DNA of 64,000 nucleotides. Source: an uncultured Spirochaetota bacterium (lineage in GTDB: Bacteria; Spirochaetota; UBA4802; UBA5550). Numbering within the stretch: the stretch's first letter is position 1; every line of letters starts with the position of its first letter. The notes under the pieces are model-generated. The model saw nothing but the letters and a program-made list of their open reading frames with translations. It was not told where the DNA came from and made no database searches. The stretch spans positions 1 to 64,000 of the forward strand of contig CALMRZ010000034.1 of assembly GCA_937872225.1 (NCBI GenBank). The letters are read 5' to 3'. Position numbers and translations under genes: made by a program. Positions 50,836-59,769 of the stretch are shown here, piece by piece.

Positions 50836-52491
50836 ATGAAACGAACCATCCTGCTCATCGCCATAACGTCAACCTGCCTTCAGGCCCTGTTTTTTGCCGG
50901 GAGGGCTGCCGCCCTTGAAGTGGACGTGGACGAAATCCGGACCAAGCGGGTCGAGTTCATCAACTACCGGGGCGACGCGAAAAGGGCCGATCCCGCCAGC
51001 GAGGTGGAGGAGATCGGGAAAAAGCTTTCCCGGGGCGGCGGCGGGAAGGTGCGGTTCCACATGAAATACTCCCTGCTGCGCGCGGCGTCGAAGGAAGAGC
51101 CGCAGAAATATTCGGCGGACATCTTCTACATAGACCGGGACGCAAAGGTGGGACATATAGACAGGGTACGGCGCATTACCACCGCCTATTTCATGGAGAA
51201 GTACGGCTACACCCGCGCCCAGGCCCGGGCGATATCGCTTTTCGTGTCATACTACAACGCGGTGCACCGCGGGGACCTCGGCTATTTCGGGAACAAGTAC
51301 AAGTCCGTGGTCATGAAAAACATCAACGGGCGGAACGCCGGCATATCGACAAAATACTGGGAATGGCCCGGCGCAACGGCCATGCTCATCCCCCTGACCG
51401 AGCAGTCGAAGAAGGGAACGCTCGATACCGTGGAGCCGGACCTCCTTTCAGACAGGAAAACCATCGAGGAGATCCGCAAGGAGCGGAAGGCCCTGCCGGA
51501 GAGAAAGGAAATGACGGAGCTGCGGGAGAAGAAGCTTGAGAAGGACAGGAAGGAATTACAAGAGGAAAGGAAGCAGCAGGAACAGGAAAAAAAGACCATA
51601 GAAAAAAAGAAGGAAGAGGTCAGGAAAAAAGAGGAAGACCTCAAAAAGGAGAAGGAGGAGACAAAGAAAATTGTCGAGCCTGAAAAGCGGAAGGAAAAAG
51701 AGAAAGAGATAGAGAAGAAGGAAAAGAAGATAGAGGAAGAGAAAAAGGATATCCAGAAGAAAGAAGAGAAATCAAAGGAAAAAGAAAAGGAAATACAGAA
51801 AGAAGAAAAAACAATCCAGAAGCGCGAGGAAAACATCAAGGAGGAGAAAAAGCAGATAGAGAAGGACGAGCTGAAGCGCGACATCGAGAAGGAGCCGGAA
51901 AAGGCGAAGAAAAAGCTCGAGGAGAAGGAGAAAGAGCTGGACAAGCGCGAGGACAAGCTCAGGGACAAGGAGCTCGACAAGAACATCTACGCGGGCAAGC
52001 TCTACTACCTGAAGCTGAAGGAATACCTTGACGGCGGCCACTACAACAACGACCTCTACATGATAAACGCCTCGACGCGGAAGATCATGTTCAAGTCTCC
52101 GGTGGAGAACATATGCGGAAGCCGCTACGACGTTTACTCCGGGGGCATCGTCATCATCACCCACAAGGGGAGCCACACCTCCGGTCACCGCCTCACCCTG
52201 GTGGACAAGGACACCCTCCAGGCAAAGATCTACGGGGAGGACAACGTGTTCTGGCGCAGCTTCATCGAAATACGGGACGGTTTCATCTACGCCATTACCT
52301 ACGATAACGGGAAGCACCACCTGGGCCGCTTCGACGGCAGTCTCAAGCTCGTGGCCAAATCGAAGGAGGAGCTGAGCGAGAACACCTTCATCAGCTTCTG
52401 GGACAACTACATCTACATCAACCGCCAGGACGGCAGGATCATCGTACTCAACAAGGAGGACCTGGCCTTCATCGATGAGGTGAAGCCGTGA
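50836..52491 (+). CDS. P83/100-family protein
   Basis: A 551-residue exported protein of the spirochaete P83/100 family, named after the Borrelia antigen. Signal peptide, an N-terminal domain (25-195), a very long Lys/Glu coiled coil (about 198-385), and a C-terminal beta-propeller-like domain with YMINASTRKIMFKSPVENIC and HRLTLVDKDTLQAKIYGED. The start at 50836 is set by GGGAGGA about 6 bases upstream; the longer open frame is not coding. Its function is unknown. It is a good taxon marker for spirochaetes. Confidence 0.88.
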   Translation: MKRTILLIAITSTCLQALFFAGRAAALEVDVDEIRTKRVEFINYRGDAKRADPASEVEEIGKKLSRGGGGKVRFHMKYSLLRAASKEEPQKYSADIFYIDRDAKVGHIDRVRRITTAYFMEKYGYTRAQARAISLFVSYYNAVHRGDLGYFGNKYKSVVMKNINGRNAGISTKYWEWPGATAMLIPLTEQSKKGTLDTVEPDLLSDRKTIEEIRKERKALPERKEMTELREKKLEKDRKELQEERKQQEQEKKTIEKKKEEVRKKEEDLKKEKEETKKIVEPEKRKEKEKEIEKKEKKIEEEKKDIQKKEEKSKEKEKEIQKEEKTIQKREENIKEEKKQIEKDELKRDIEKEPEKAKKKLEEKEKELDKREDKLRDKELDKNIYAGKLYYLKLKEYLDGGHYNNDLYMINASTRKIMFKSPVENICGSRYDVYSGGIVIITHKGSHTSGHRLTLVDKDTLQAKIYGEDNVFWRSFIEIRDGFIYAITYDNGKHHLGRFDGSLKLVAKSKEELSENTFISFWDNYIYINRQDGRIIVLNKEDLAFIDEVKP

Positions 52492-52596
52492 CGGCAGCAA
52501 CGCGGAGGCGCGTTGTTGCGCGTCTCCGCCATGAATCATGGCATTGTATTTCCCGACTTCCTCAACCATGAGGGCAGAAAGTCGGAGAATTGAGCA

Positions 52597-53253
52597 ATGT
52601 ACTTCAACGGCACCCAGGCAAGCCGCATCAATGATCTCATCGAAAAAATTGAAGAGCGCACCGGCATCGAGCTGGTGGCCGCCGTGGTGGGCAAATGCGA
52701 CAGCTACCCCGAGATCCCCTGGAAGGCCTTTGCCCTTGCCGCGTCCGCAAGCTCCCTGGCCGTGCTGGTCCAGGCCTTCATAGGACACGGCTGCGCCCTC
52801 CTCCGGAACCCGCAGTTCGCCGCCGCCTTTATCCTCGGCGCGGGGGCCATATCCGCGCTCCTCGCTGTTTTCATGCCGGCCTTCGGCCGCCTCTTCCTGG
52901 ACCGCGTTCGCGCCGAAACTGAAACAGAGCAGTACGCCCGCGCCTTTTTCCTGGAGCGGGAGCTCTTCCGCACCGCGGGCCGCACCGGCATCCTGGTCAT
53001 GGTCGGCCTTTTCGAACGCACGGTGGTCATCCTTCCCGACAGCGGAGTTCACGGCCGCCTTGAACAGGGGAAGCTGCACGGCGTCATAGCCGCGATGACG
53101 CCGCACCTGAGACGGAAAGACCGCTGCGAGGCCTTCATGCAGGGCCTCGCGGCGCTGGAAGAGGAGCTCCTCCAGGCCGGATTCCGGAACACCAAGAAAA
53201 CCGATAACGAGATAGCGGATGGCCTCATCCAGGAGAAGGGGGAAGACCGATGA
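52597..53253 (+). CDS. TPM-domain membrane protein (cytosolic type)
   Basis: A 218-residue protein with a TPM-domain start (INDLIEKIEERTGIELVAAV), two membrane helices (43-66 and 76-98), and a second part of the TPM fold (FERTVVILPDSGVHGRLEQG). No signal peptide. The stop codon overlaps the next TPM gene by four bases. The two TPM proteins probably act together. A GC hairpin (about 52503-52531) separates it from the P83/100 gene. Function unknown. Confidence 0.8.
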   Translation: MYFNGTQASRINDLIEKIEERTGIELVAAVVGKCDSYPEIPWKAFALAASASSLAVLVQAFIGHGCALLRNPQFAAAFILGAGAISALLAVFMPAFGRLFLDRVRAETETEQYARAFFLERELFRTAGRTGILVMVGLFERTVVILPDSGVHGRLEQGKLHGVIAAMTPHLRRKDRCEAFMQGLAALEEELLQAGFRNTKKTDNEIADGLIQEKGEDR

Positions 53254-54050
53254 AACATCGACACGCCCGTCAATTGTTACCGGCCCTGTTCCTTGCCCTG
53301 CTGTTTTCCGCGCCGTCCCTGTCCCTCATACCGGTGCCCGCTCTCCGGGGGCGCGTCACGGACGATGCCGGCATCCTGGGCACGGCGACCCGGGAGCACA
53401 TCGGCGGCCTCCTCAAGGCGCACGAGGACCGCACCACGAACCAGGTGGCGGTGCTGACCGTCGAGACCCTTGAAGGAGAATCCATCGAGGAATTCGCCAC
53501 CCGCGTTTTCGACAGGTGGCGCCTCGGCCGGGAGAAGAAAGACAACGGCGTGCTCATCATCGTCGCCTCGAAGGACCGGCGCATGCGCATCGAGGTCGGC
53601 TACGGCCTGGAGGAAGTCCTCACGGACGCGAAGGCCGGCCGCATCATAGACGCGGTCATGGCGCCGCGCTTCAAGGCCGGCGATTTTGACGGCGGCGTGA
53701 CCGCCGGCGTCCTGGCGGTCATCGCCCTGCTGGAAGACGCGGGCGCCGCGCCATCCGAACAGGGCGGCGGTTCCGGCGAAAGTTCCGATGGATTTTTCAA
53801 AGGCCCAGACCTCCCCATCATGCAGCGCATTCTCATCGGATGTTTCATTTTCGGCATCATAGGCCTCTTCACCGTCATCGGCGTGTTCACGCCCCAGGGT
53901 GTCGGATGGTTCCTCTATCTTTTCCTGATTCCCTTTTGGGCCATGTTCCCCATCGTCGTGGTGGGAACAACCGGCGCCTTTATCATGCTCTGCATCTACC
54001 TGGTTGCCTACCCGGTGGCGCGTATACTGATCAGCCGCAGCGCGTGGTAG
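53250..54050 (+). CDS. TPM-domain protein, tail removed by an in-frame amber codon
   Basis: A 266-residue exported protein: signal peptide (PALFLALLFSAPSLS), TPM domain (about 35-170: VTDDAGILGTATREHIGGLL, TNQVAVLTVETLEGESIEEF, DNGVLIIVASKDRRMRIEVG), two or three membrane helices (190-260). The frame stops at TAG 54048-54050, after SAW. However, the same frame goes on for 54 codons with the Gly/Ser-rich tail usual in this family. So the annotated product is shorter than normal. It overlaps the upstream TPM gene by four bases. Confidence 0.85.
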   Translation: MKHRHARQLLPALFLALLFSAPSLSLIPVPALRGRVTDDAGILGTATREHIGGLLKAHEDRTTNQVAVLTVETLEGESIEEFATRVFDRWRLGREKKDNGVLIIVASKDRRMRIEVGYGLEEVLTDAKAGRIIDAVMAPRFKAGDFDGGVTAGVLAVIALLEDAGAAPSEQGGGSGESSDGFFKGPDLPIMQRILIGCFIFGIIGLFTVIGVFTPQGVGWFLYLFLIPFWAMFPIVVVGTTGAFIMLCIYLVAYPVARILISRSAW

Positions 54051-54215
54051 AAAAAGGCGCGGAAAGACCTCAAGACGAAGGGTTCGGCCAGCATCGGCGG
54101 GTTCGTCTTTTCCGGCGGTTCATCCTCCGGCGGCTGGAGCTCTTCGGGCAGTTCAGGGGGCTTTTCCGGCGGCGGCGGAAGCTCCGGCGGGGGCGGCGCC
54201 TCCGGGGGATGGTAG
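54051..54215 (+). other. in-frame Gly/Ser tail of the TPM protein beyond the amber codon
   Basis: The frame continues with KKARKDLKTKGSASIGGFVF then Gly, Ser and Trp residues to a TAG at 54213-54215, ending GGGGASGGW. This is the normal C-terminus of the family, hence a nonsense mutation, sequencing error or readthrough at 54048. Confidence 0.8.
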
Positions 54216-54222
54216 GCCCCGG

Positions 54223-56187
54223 TCAATTGACATCAACGATGATGAGGGTAAAATCATCCTGGAACTCGCCCGGCGAGCTCCATTCCTTCAGGGCGTTGAA
54301 AATGAACTCCACGGCTTCAACCGGCGGCAGGTGCTTCGACTCCATGACCAGGTCTTTCAGGCGCGCATCCCCGAACAGTTCCCGTTCGTCGTTGAAAGAC
54401 TCGGTGAGACAGTCCGTGTAAAGCACGACTCTATCCCCCCGTCCGATGGCGAATTCATGGAGTTCCAGGTCGATGCGGGGGATGAATCCGATGGCCATCC
54501 CCTTCGGGCAGTATTCATTCAGCACGGCCTCGCCGCTCCCGTATGCTATGTGGAGAAGGGGCTCATGGCCCGCCCTGACGAAATAGCCCTTTTTATCCGG
54601 CCTGTTAATGTAGCAATAGCCCGCGGTTAAATAATTTTTTTCCATTTTATCGAAGATGTACGCGTTGAGCCCTTCCATGAAATCCCCGGGCCGTGAGCAG
54701 ACCGGGGCCAGGGTGCTGAAGAGGACCTTTATCATGGACGCGATCAGCGAGGCCGGCACCCCGTGGCCCGATACGTCGGCGATGAGGACGCCGATTTTTT
54801 CCTCCTCCATGCAGTGGAAATTATAAAAATCCCCGCTTATGTTCGCGGCCGGTATGTATTTCACCCCGATGGTGAAGGCGGTCGATTCGGGAAGCTCATG
54901 GGGGAGCGCCGCCAGCTGGATCGTCCTTGCGATTGAAATCTCATTTTCAAGAAAGGCCAGCCGCTTCCCTTCGTCCATCTTCTCCCGCAACAGGACGTTC
55001 AGTTCCTCCGCCGTATTGAGGTTATACACGAACCTGTTGATGAGGTCCAGACCCAGGAGGACAAGCATGAAGGGCACCCCGAGCGGATAGAGCGGAACGC
55101 TCCCCTCGAAAAGATGGAGGCTGAACACCAGTATGTCATAGATCCCGAAGGCGAAAATCGGCAGGAGGACGATAAAGAGCATGAGCCCCTTCCGGTTTCC
55201 GGCCATGATCTGCCGTATCGACATAATGACGATATCGGCGATATACAGGGGGATCAGCAGAAGGAAGATGTTTCTCCAGTATATGATGTAGTGGCGATCC
55301 TGGGAAACAACCATGAGAAGAGTAAGCGCGACGGGCAGGACAAGATACACCGCGATCCTTGTGCCGGTTATTTTCAGCTCCAGGTAACTTCTGAAAAAAA
55401 GCGTAAGAAAGGGTGGAAAAAAAATCAGGCCGACGCCGCAGATCTTGAACACGGTATTGGAACTGACGGGCATGTAGGGAAAGGTGTTTTCAAAAAACTG
55501 CAGCAGCATCATGTCCGCGAGAAAAAAGGTGGCGCAGGCATAATTAAAATAAATCATTTCTTTTTTTCTTTTCAGGTAAATTGCCAGAAACAAAAGGGAA
55601 AAGCTCAGCAGAAGAATGAAAAAGGCCTGTATGAACTCGATCTGGAGGAAATTCCTCACCATGTAATGGCGGTTGCCGCGTCTTTCATCGATGATCCGCA
55701 TCGGGGAGAGGATCCACAGCTCCGCGTCGAAGTAATTGACGATATCGATGGTGTTCCCGCCCTTCTTCAGCAACCCCGGGGGGATCGGGTAATTGCGGAA
55801 CTTGGACCAGCCCGATTTGAAGTCAGGGGGAAACATGCCCGTTTTACCTATTTTTTCGCCGTTGATATAGACGATATCGGCATTCATTATCTCGCCGGCC
55901 TGAAAGACAAGGGGCCGGGAAACGTCCTCCTCCAGTGGCACCGTCTTCCGGTAAAGGATATAGCCCCTGGTTATTCTCTTTTTGGCGGCAATTGTCTCGA
56001 AGAGATATCTATCGGGGATGGTGATGGATTCCCACGGCGTCCCCTCCCTCGGAGGATAGTCTTTTTCGCTGTCTATGAAACAATAGTTCCAGACGCCGGA
56101 CAGGTTTATTTCCGTGCCGGCATCCGCGCTGGCCGCAGCGGAAGACAGCAGGATGCATAGAAAGATATATGTTAGCGTTCTCATCAT
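54223..56187 (-). CDS. 7TM sensor with SpoIIE-type serine phosphatase
   Basis: A 654-residue membrane sensor. Signal peptide, an outside jelly-roll domain (25-165: FQAGEIMNADIVYINGEKIG), seven to eight helices (about 180-385), a short coiled coil and a PP2C phosphatase (about 425-652) with GDFYNFHCMEEEKIGVLIAD, VSGHGVPASLIASM and GRGDRVVLYTDCLTES. The Asp residues in GDFYN, ADVSGHG and YTDCLTE are the metal ligands. It resembles RsbU-type regulators, which dephosphorylate STAS proteins. The outside and membrane part is like that of the AraC-type protein 19244-20848. Confidence 0.9.
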   Translation of the reverse strand: MMRTLTYIFLCILLSSAAASADAGTEINLSGVWNYCFIDSEKDYPPREGTPWESITIPDRYLFETIAAKKRITRGYILYRKTVPLEEDVSRPLVFQAGEIMNADIVYINGEKIGKTGMFPPDFKSGWSKFRNYPIPPGLLKKGGNTIDIVNYFDAELWILSPMRIIDERRGNRHYMVRNFLQIEFIQAFFILLLSFSLLFLAIYLKRKKEMIYFNYACATFFLADMMLLQFFENTFPYMPVSSNTVFKICGVGLIFFPPFLTLFFRSYLELKITGTRIAVYLVLPVALTLLMVVSQDRHYIIYWRNIFLLLIPLYIADIVIMSIRQIMAGNRKGLMLFIVLLPIFAFGIYDILVFSLHLFEGSVPLYPLGVPFMLVLLGLDLINRFVYNLNTAEELNVLLREKMDEGKRLAFLENEISIARTIQLAALPHELPESTAFTIGVKYIPAANISGDFYNFHCMEEEKIGVLIADVSGHGVPASLIASMIKVLFSTLAPVCSRPGDFMEGLNAYIFDKMEKNYLTAGYCYINRPDKKGYFVRAGHEPLLHIAYGSGEAVLNEYCPKGMAIGFIPRIDLELHEFAIGRGDRVVLYTDCLTESFNDERELFGDARLKDLVMESKHLPPVEAVEFIFNALKEWSSPGEFQDDFTLIIVDVN

Positions 56188-56329
56188 CCTTCAAACAATG
56201 CCAGCGGGCCTTACCGGGAAAAGCGTCAAAAAGGAAAGGCGAACCCCATCCCTTCCTTTTATAGCTGAACAGAGATCGGTCTAAATTTCAAGAATAAAAT
56301 CCGTTGAACAAGGGAAGTCTTACGATGAA

Positions 56330-57511
56330 CTACTGCAGTTTGATGATAATTTCCACCCGCCGGTTCTTCCGGCGTTCTTCCTTTGTATCGTTCCCGGCTA
56401 TGGGCCGGTCGGCGCCGAAACCGCGGTACGACAGCTTGTCAGCCCCTGCCCGCCCCTTCAGGTATTCCGCCACGGACCTGGCCCGGTCCACGGAAAGGCG
56501 GCGGTTATAGTCCCGCCCCCCGATAGAGTCGGTGTGGCCCTCCACGATGAGCTCGCGGTCGGGGTATTTCCTTTTCAACAGATCGGCGACCCTGTCCAGC
56601 TTTTCCCTGCTGTCGCCGCGGAGCCCGGCCGAATCGAAATCGAAGAGCACGTCCCCGATCCTGATCACCAGGCCCCGCCGGTCGGTGTCAACGTCCACGC
56701 CGTCGGGGATTTCCTTCTTCAGCTCCTTCCGCGCCAGTTCCCGCTCCTCTTTCGTGACCGGCTTGTACATTTTCATAACCGTATCAATGAGCATCTGGAA
56801 CTCGTTCACCCGCACCTGCTTGCCCGCATCGCCGAACAGGAAGGCCATCCGGTATTTCTCCTTCATGGTCATGGGGCAATTTTCGCTTATGTTCCAGTTA
56901 ATAACTCCTTCGTCCTTACCGATGATCTTCCGGGGAAAATCCGCAGGATAGCCGCCGCCGGCAAGGTCCATATCCACGACAAAGCGGTACTGGATCACAG
57001 CGACATCGGCCGTGTCCTTTTTGCCGATTTCTTTAAGCGTGTACTCAACGGGAAAGGTGAGCTTGAAGGGTATGGAAAAAGCATAAAGAACGAGGTCCGC
57101 TTTCTCGGTCCATGATTCGCCGGCGGCCACGTCCTTTTTCGGGAAGGCCGGCAGGTTCCGCAGGTTCGGCATGAGATACTTCTTCGGAACGATGAAACGC
57201 CCCTGCCTGTCTATTTCAAACTCCGACGGATACTGCTCGCGCAGGTTGAAGACCTCGTTGACCGAGCCGCGCTCATACACGGAAAACCGCCCCCTTACGC
57301 TGCTCGCCTCCGCCTTTTTTTCATAGCAGGTGAGATCGATGATGTTGCGCTCCTGGTAAATCTTCTGCATCCGGTTATTGACCAGGAATTTCACGGCAGC
57401 CGTGCGCGTTATTTCAACCCGTTCATCCTTCGGGATCTCCCAGGCAAGGGATACGGCATAAGATGAAACATGGGTAAGCAACAGCAGCATGGTCAGGATC
57501 AGCTTGTTCAT
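56330..57511 (-). CDS. OmpA-family outer-membrane protein
   Basis: A 393-residue exported protein with a signal peptide (ILTMLLLLTHVSSYAVSLA), a large N-terminal domain of unknown type (25-265) and a C-terminal OmpA peptidoglycan-binding domain (285-393): VLFDFDSAGLRGDSREKLDR, VEGHTDSIGGRDYNRRLSVD, YRGFGADRPIAGNDT, RRKNRRVEIII. The HTDxxG and NRRVE residues bind diaminopimelate. It probably tethers envelope and wall. Confidence 0.9.
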   Translation of the reverse strand: MNKLILTMLLLLTHVSSYAVSLAWEIPKDERVEITRTAAVKFLVNNRMQKIYQERNIIDLTCYEKKAEASSVRGRFSVYERGSVNEVFNLREQYPSEFEIDRQGRFIVPKKYLMPNLRNLPAFPKKDVAAGESWTEKADLVLYAFSIPFKLTFPVEYTLKEIGKKDTADVAVIQYRFVVDMDLAGGGYPADFPRKIIGKDEGVINWNISENCPMTMKEKYRMAFLFGDAGKQVRVNEFQMLIDTVMKMYKPVTKEERELARKELKKEIPDGVDVDTDRRGLVIRIGDVLFDFDSAGLRGDSREKLDRVADLLKRKYPDRELIVEGHTDSIGGRDYNRRLSVDRARSVAEYLKGRAGADKLSYRGFGADRPIAGNDTKEERRKNRRVEIIIKLQ

Positions 57512-57594
57512 GGCACCACCCTATCGGTAATACATGCAGGGATCACCCCTTCATGTATTATCGTCCTGGGGCTGAATTTTAATGAGGATATTTT

Positions 57595-57969
57595 TTATTG
57601 TACCGGGACAAAGAAGGCCTTTCCCGTGTCGCCGCCCGTTCCCTCGTCGACATGGATCAGCCTGTATTTTTTGCCGCCGACTTCGAAGATGTCCCCTTCG
57701 AAAACCACGGCTTCCTTCGCTTTCATGTCGGACCCGCTGCCGGGGCGCCAGACAAAAATCTGCATGCTCCTTCTCCTGACACCGCCGGCGTCGGCGCGCC
57801 GGTAATAATTGCCGCTCCCGACGCCGTAACCATCCACGGTGGCGACCGTTGTTTCACCGAGAATACCGGCGTCCCGGGTAATATCCGCCGGACCCTTCCC
57901 GTCGGAGGAAACGACCGTGCACGCCAGGCATAACGCCCGGGCGCCGGTACATGAAGCGTAGTTATTCAT
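57595..57969 (-). CDS. small protein, unknown function
   Basis: A 124-residue protein. The start at 57969 has AGGAG 8 bases upstream, supporting translation. It is Cys/Gly-rich at the start (SCTGARALCLACTVV) and beta-like at the end (AVVFEGDIFEVGGKKYRLIH). It lies 15 bases after the MFS transporter gene and so is the likely third gene of the padR-MFS operon. No family known; an open frame on the other strand exists but lacks a ribosome site. Confidence 0.6.
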   Translation of the reverse strand: MNNYASCTGARALCLACTVVSSDGKGPADITRDAGILGETTVATVDGYGVGSGNYYRRADAGGVRRRSMQIFVWRPGSGSDMKAKEAVVFEGDIFEVGGKKYRLIHVDEGTGGDTGKAFFVPVQ

Positions 57970-57984
57970 GTTCGTTTCTCCTGA

Positions 57985-59238
57985 TCACGCCTTTTCCCTC
58001 ACGCCGATGCCCAGGACCAGGACCGTCAGGACGGCGAGGGACCCGCCGAAAATAAAGGGAAGCCCCGGATGGGCCTTGAAGAGAAGACCGGCAACCACGC
58101 TGGCCGGGAGAAGGCCGATGCCGATGATGGTGTGATAAAAGCCGAGGGCCGTTGCCCGGGAGTTCTCCGGGGCGATATCGGCGACGAAGGCCTTTTCCAC
58201 CCCTTCCGTCATCGCATAGTAGAGTCCGTAGAGGGGCCAGAAAATCCAGAGAAGATAGCTCGAAGACGGGGAAATGAAGCCGAAGGCGATATATACCGCC
58301 GCGTACAGGAGATAGCCGGCCATGAGAAGTTTTTTCCTCCCGATCCGGTCGGAGAGGGAACCGAAAGCCGAGGACAGGGCCGTGGTGGTAAAGTTGAAGA
58401 TGATATACATGAGAATGACCGTCGACAGCAGATGCCCCAGGTCCATGCTCCGGAGCAGGAGAAACTGGTTCGACGAATTCCCCAGGGTGAAGATGAGCTG
58501 GGCGATGAAAAAGATCCGCAGGTTTTTATCGTATTTCCGTATGTCAAGGTTCGGCCTGGGCTTGCCGTTTCCGGCCGGAGCCGTCTTCGCCGTTTCCCTG
58601 GTGAAAAAGAGGAACACGACGCCGATGAAGGCCGGCACAATGGAGATAAGGAAAAGCAGGTAAAAGGTGTCAAGATCCCTGATGGACTGCGTCATCGGGT
58701 CCATGAAGTGAACCACAACGAAGTAGCACACCACGGTGCCCAGGAAGGCGCCGGCGAAGTCCATGGCCCGCTGGAACCCGAAGGCCTTTCCCTGGAGCTC
58801 CTTCGGCATTGATTCGGAGATAAGGGCGTCCCGCGGCGCCGTGCGTATCCCCTTCCCCACCCGGTCGAAGAACCGGGAGAGAAGCACGAAGGCCCAGCCG
58901 GCGGAAGCGGCAAAGAGCAGGGCCTTGGAAACCGCGGAGAGGGAATATCCGGCGATGGCCGGAGCCTTCCGTTTCTCTATCCTGTCGGAATAGTACCCGG
59001 CAAACACCTTGATGAGGCTGGCCGTCGATTCGGCAATGCCCTCGATGACGCCCAGGACGGGCCCCAGGAGCGCCTTCTGCGCGGCCATGATCATGGCCAC
59101 AAAGGCCTGGATCAGGGGATAAATCATTTCCGACGAGACATCGGTGAAAAAAGACGTGAACCCGGTGAGGATCACGTTCCGGTCATACCTGATTTTTTCC
59201 GGCTGGGCCGGTTCATTTTTCCTGTTCATATAATTCAT
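57985..59238 (-). CDS. MFS transporter
   Basis: A 417-residue transporter with about 12 membrane helices. GYYSDRIEKRKAPAIAGYSL and GSLSDRIGRKKLLMAGYLL are the MFS loop 2-3 and 8-9 signatures; RFFDRVGKGIRTAPRDALIS is typical of a drug or metabolite group. Substrate unknown. The start at 59238 has AAGGAG 7 bases upstream and lies within padR, so the two genes overlap by 26 bases and are coupled. padR probably controls it. Confidence 0.9.
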   Translation of the reverse strand: MNYMNRKNEPAQPEKIRYDRNVILTGFTSFFTDVSSEMIYPLIQAFVAMIMAAQKALLGPVLGVIEGIAESTASLIKVFAGYYSDRIEKRKAPAIAGYSLSAVSKALLFAASAGWAFVLLSRFFDRVGKGIRTAPRDALISESMPKELQGKAFGFQRAMDFAGAFLGTVVCYFVVVHFMDPMTQSIRDLDTFYLLFLISIVPAFIGVVFLFFTRETAKTAPAGNGKPRPNLDIRKYDKNLRIFFIAQLIFTLGNSSNQFLLLRSMDLGHLLSTVILMYIIFNFTTTALSSAFGSLSDRIGRKKLLMAGYLLYAAVYIAFGFISPSSSYLLWIFWPLYGLYYAMTEGVEKAFVADIAPENSRATALGFYHTIIGIGLLPASVVAGLLFKAHPGLPFIFGGSLAVLTVLVLGIGVREKA

Positions 59239-59533
59239 CAAACAACTCCTTGGCTTTTTTCCTTGATTCGGCGAGAACCGCCGCACCCTTTCTGGTGATC
59301 CGGTAATACTTCCTCACCTTTCCCCGGACTGTTTCCCGCTGAGAGGCGAGGAAGCCGCTTTGTTCCATCCTGTGGAATATCGGGTACAGCGTCCCGAACG
59401 ATATTGAATATCCGTGGCGCGCCAGTTCCTCCCTGAATTCCTTCCCGTATATGCGCTCCGTGCTGGCATGGTGCAGTATATGGATTTTGATGAATCCCAG
59501 GAGAAAATCCCGTACGATATCGCTCTTTGGCAT
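59213..59533 (-). CDS. PadR-family transcriptional regulator
   Basis: A 106-residue winged-helix repressor: LLGFIKIHILHHASTERIYG, GYSISFGTLYPIFHRMEQSG and GKVRKYYRITRKGAAVLAES are the classic PadR motifs. First gene of the operon with the MFS transporter; PadR proteins often sense the compound their transporter exports. The promoter and an inverted repeat lie just upstream. Confidence 0.92.
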   Translation of the reverse strand: MPKSDIVRDFLLGFIKIHILHHASTERIYGKEFREELARHGYSISFGTLYPIFHRMEQSGFLASQRETVRGKVRKYYRITRKGAAVLAESRKKAKELFDELYEQEK

Positions 59534-59576
59534 GGCCCTCCCCGATGTGCGCCGGCTTCATAATATCGAATACCAA

Positions 59577-59613
59577 TATCGGATAACGATACCAGAAGCA
59601 TCCGTGCTGTCAA
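59577..59613 (-). promoter_or_regulatory. padR promoter with overlapping inverted repeat
   Basis: Minus strand TTGACA (59613-59608), 16-base spacer, TATCGT (59591-59586). The repeat TATCG-N5-CGATA (59577-59591) covers the -10. A partial copy, ATATCGAATACC, lies just downstream on the transcript side. Autorepression by PadR is likely. Confidence 0.6.
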
Positions 59614-59769
59614 TTTTTTTATTCGGTAACCGCCGGTTTTATGGCCCAAACAGGGACAAAAACATGCGTTTTCATAAATAATTATGGAAAAAAATGGAAC
59701 CGGTGATACGATATCCCGGTCTTATAGCAGGATTCGGACAGACCAACTACAGCACCAAAGGTAAGGCGT

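Noticed and set aside
51282-53106. Long minus-strand frames opposite P83/100 and TPM genes
   Set aside because: Poly-Ser/Phe sequence is the reverse of a Lys/Glu coiled coil, and the frame passes over two genes.
54048-54050. TAG read as pyrrolysine
   Set aside because: No pyrrolysine genes are seen here, and other genes end in TAG. A mutation or error is simpler.
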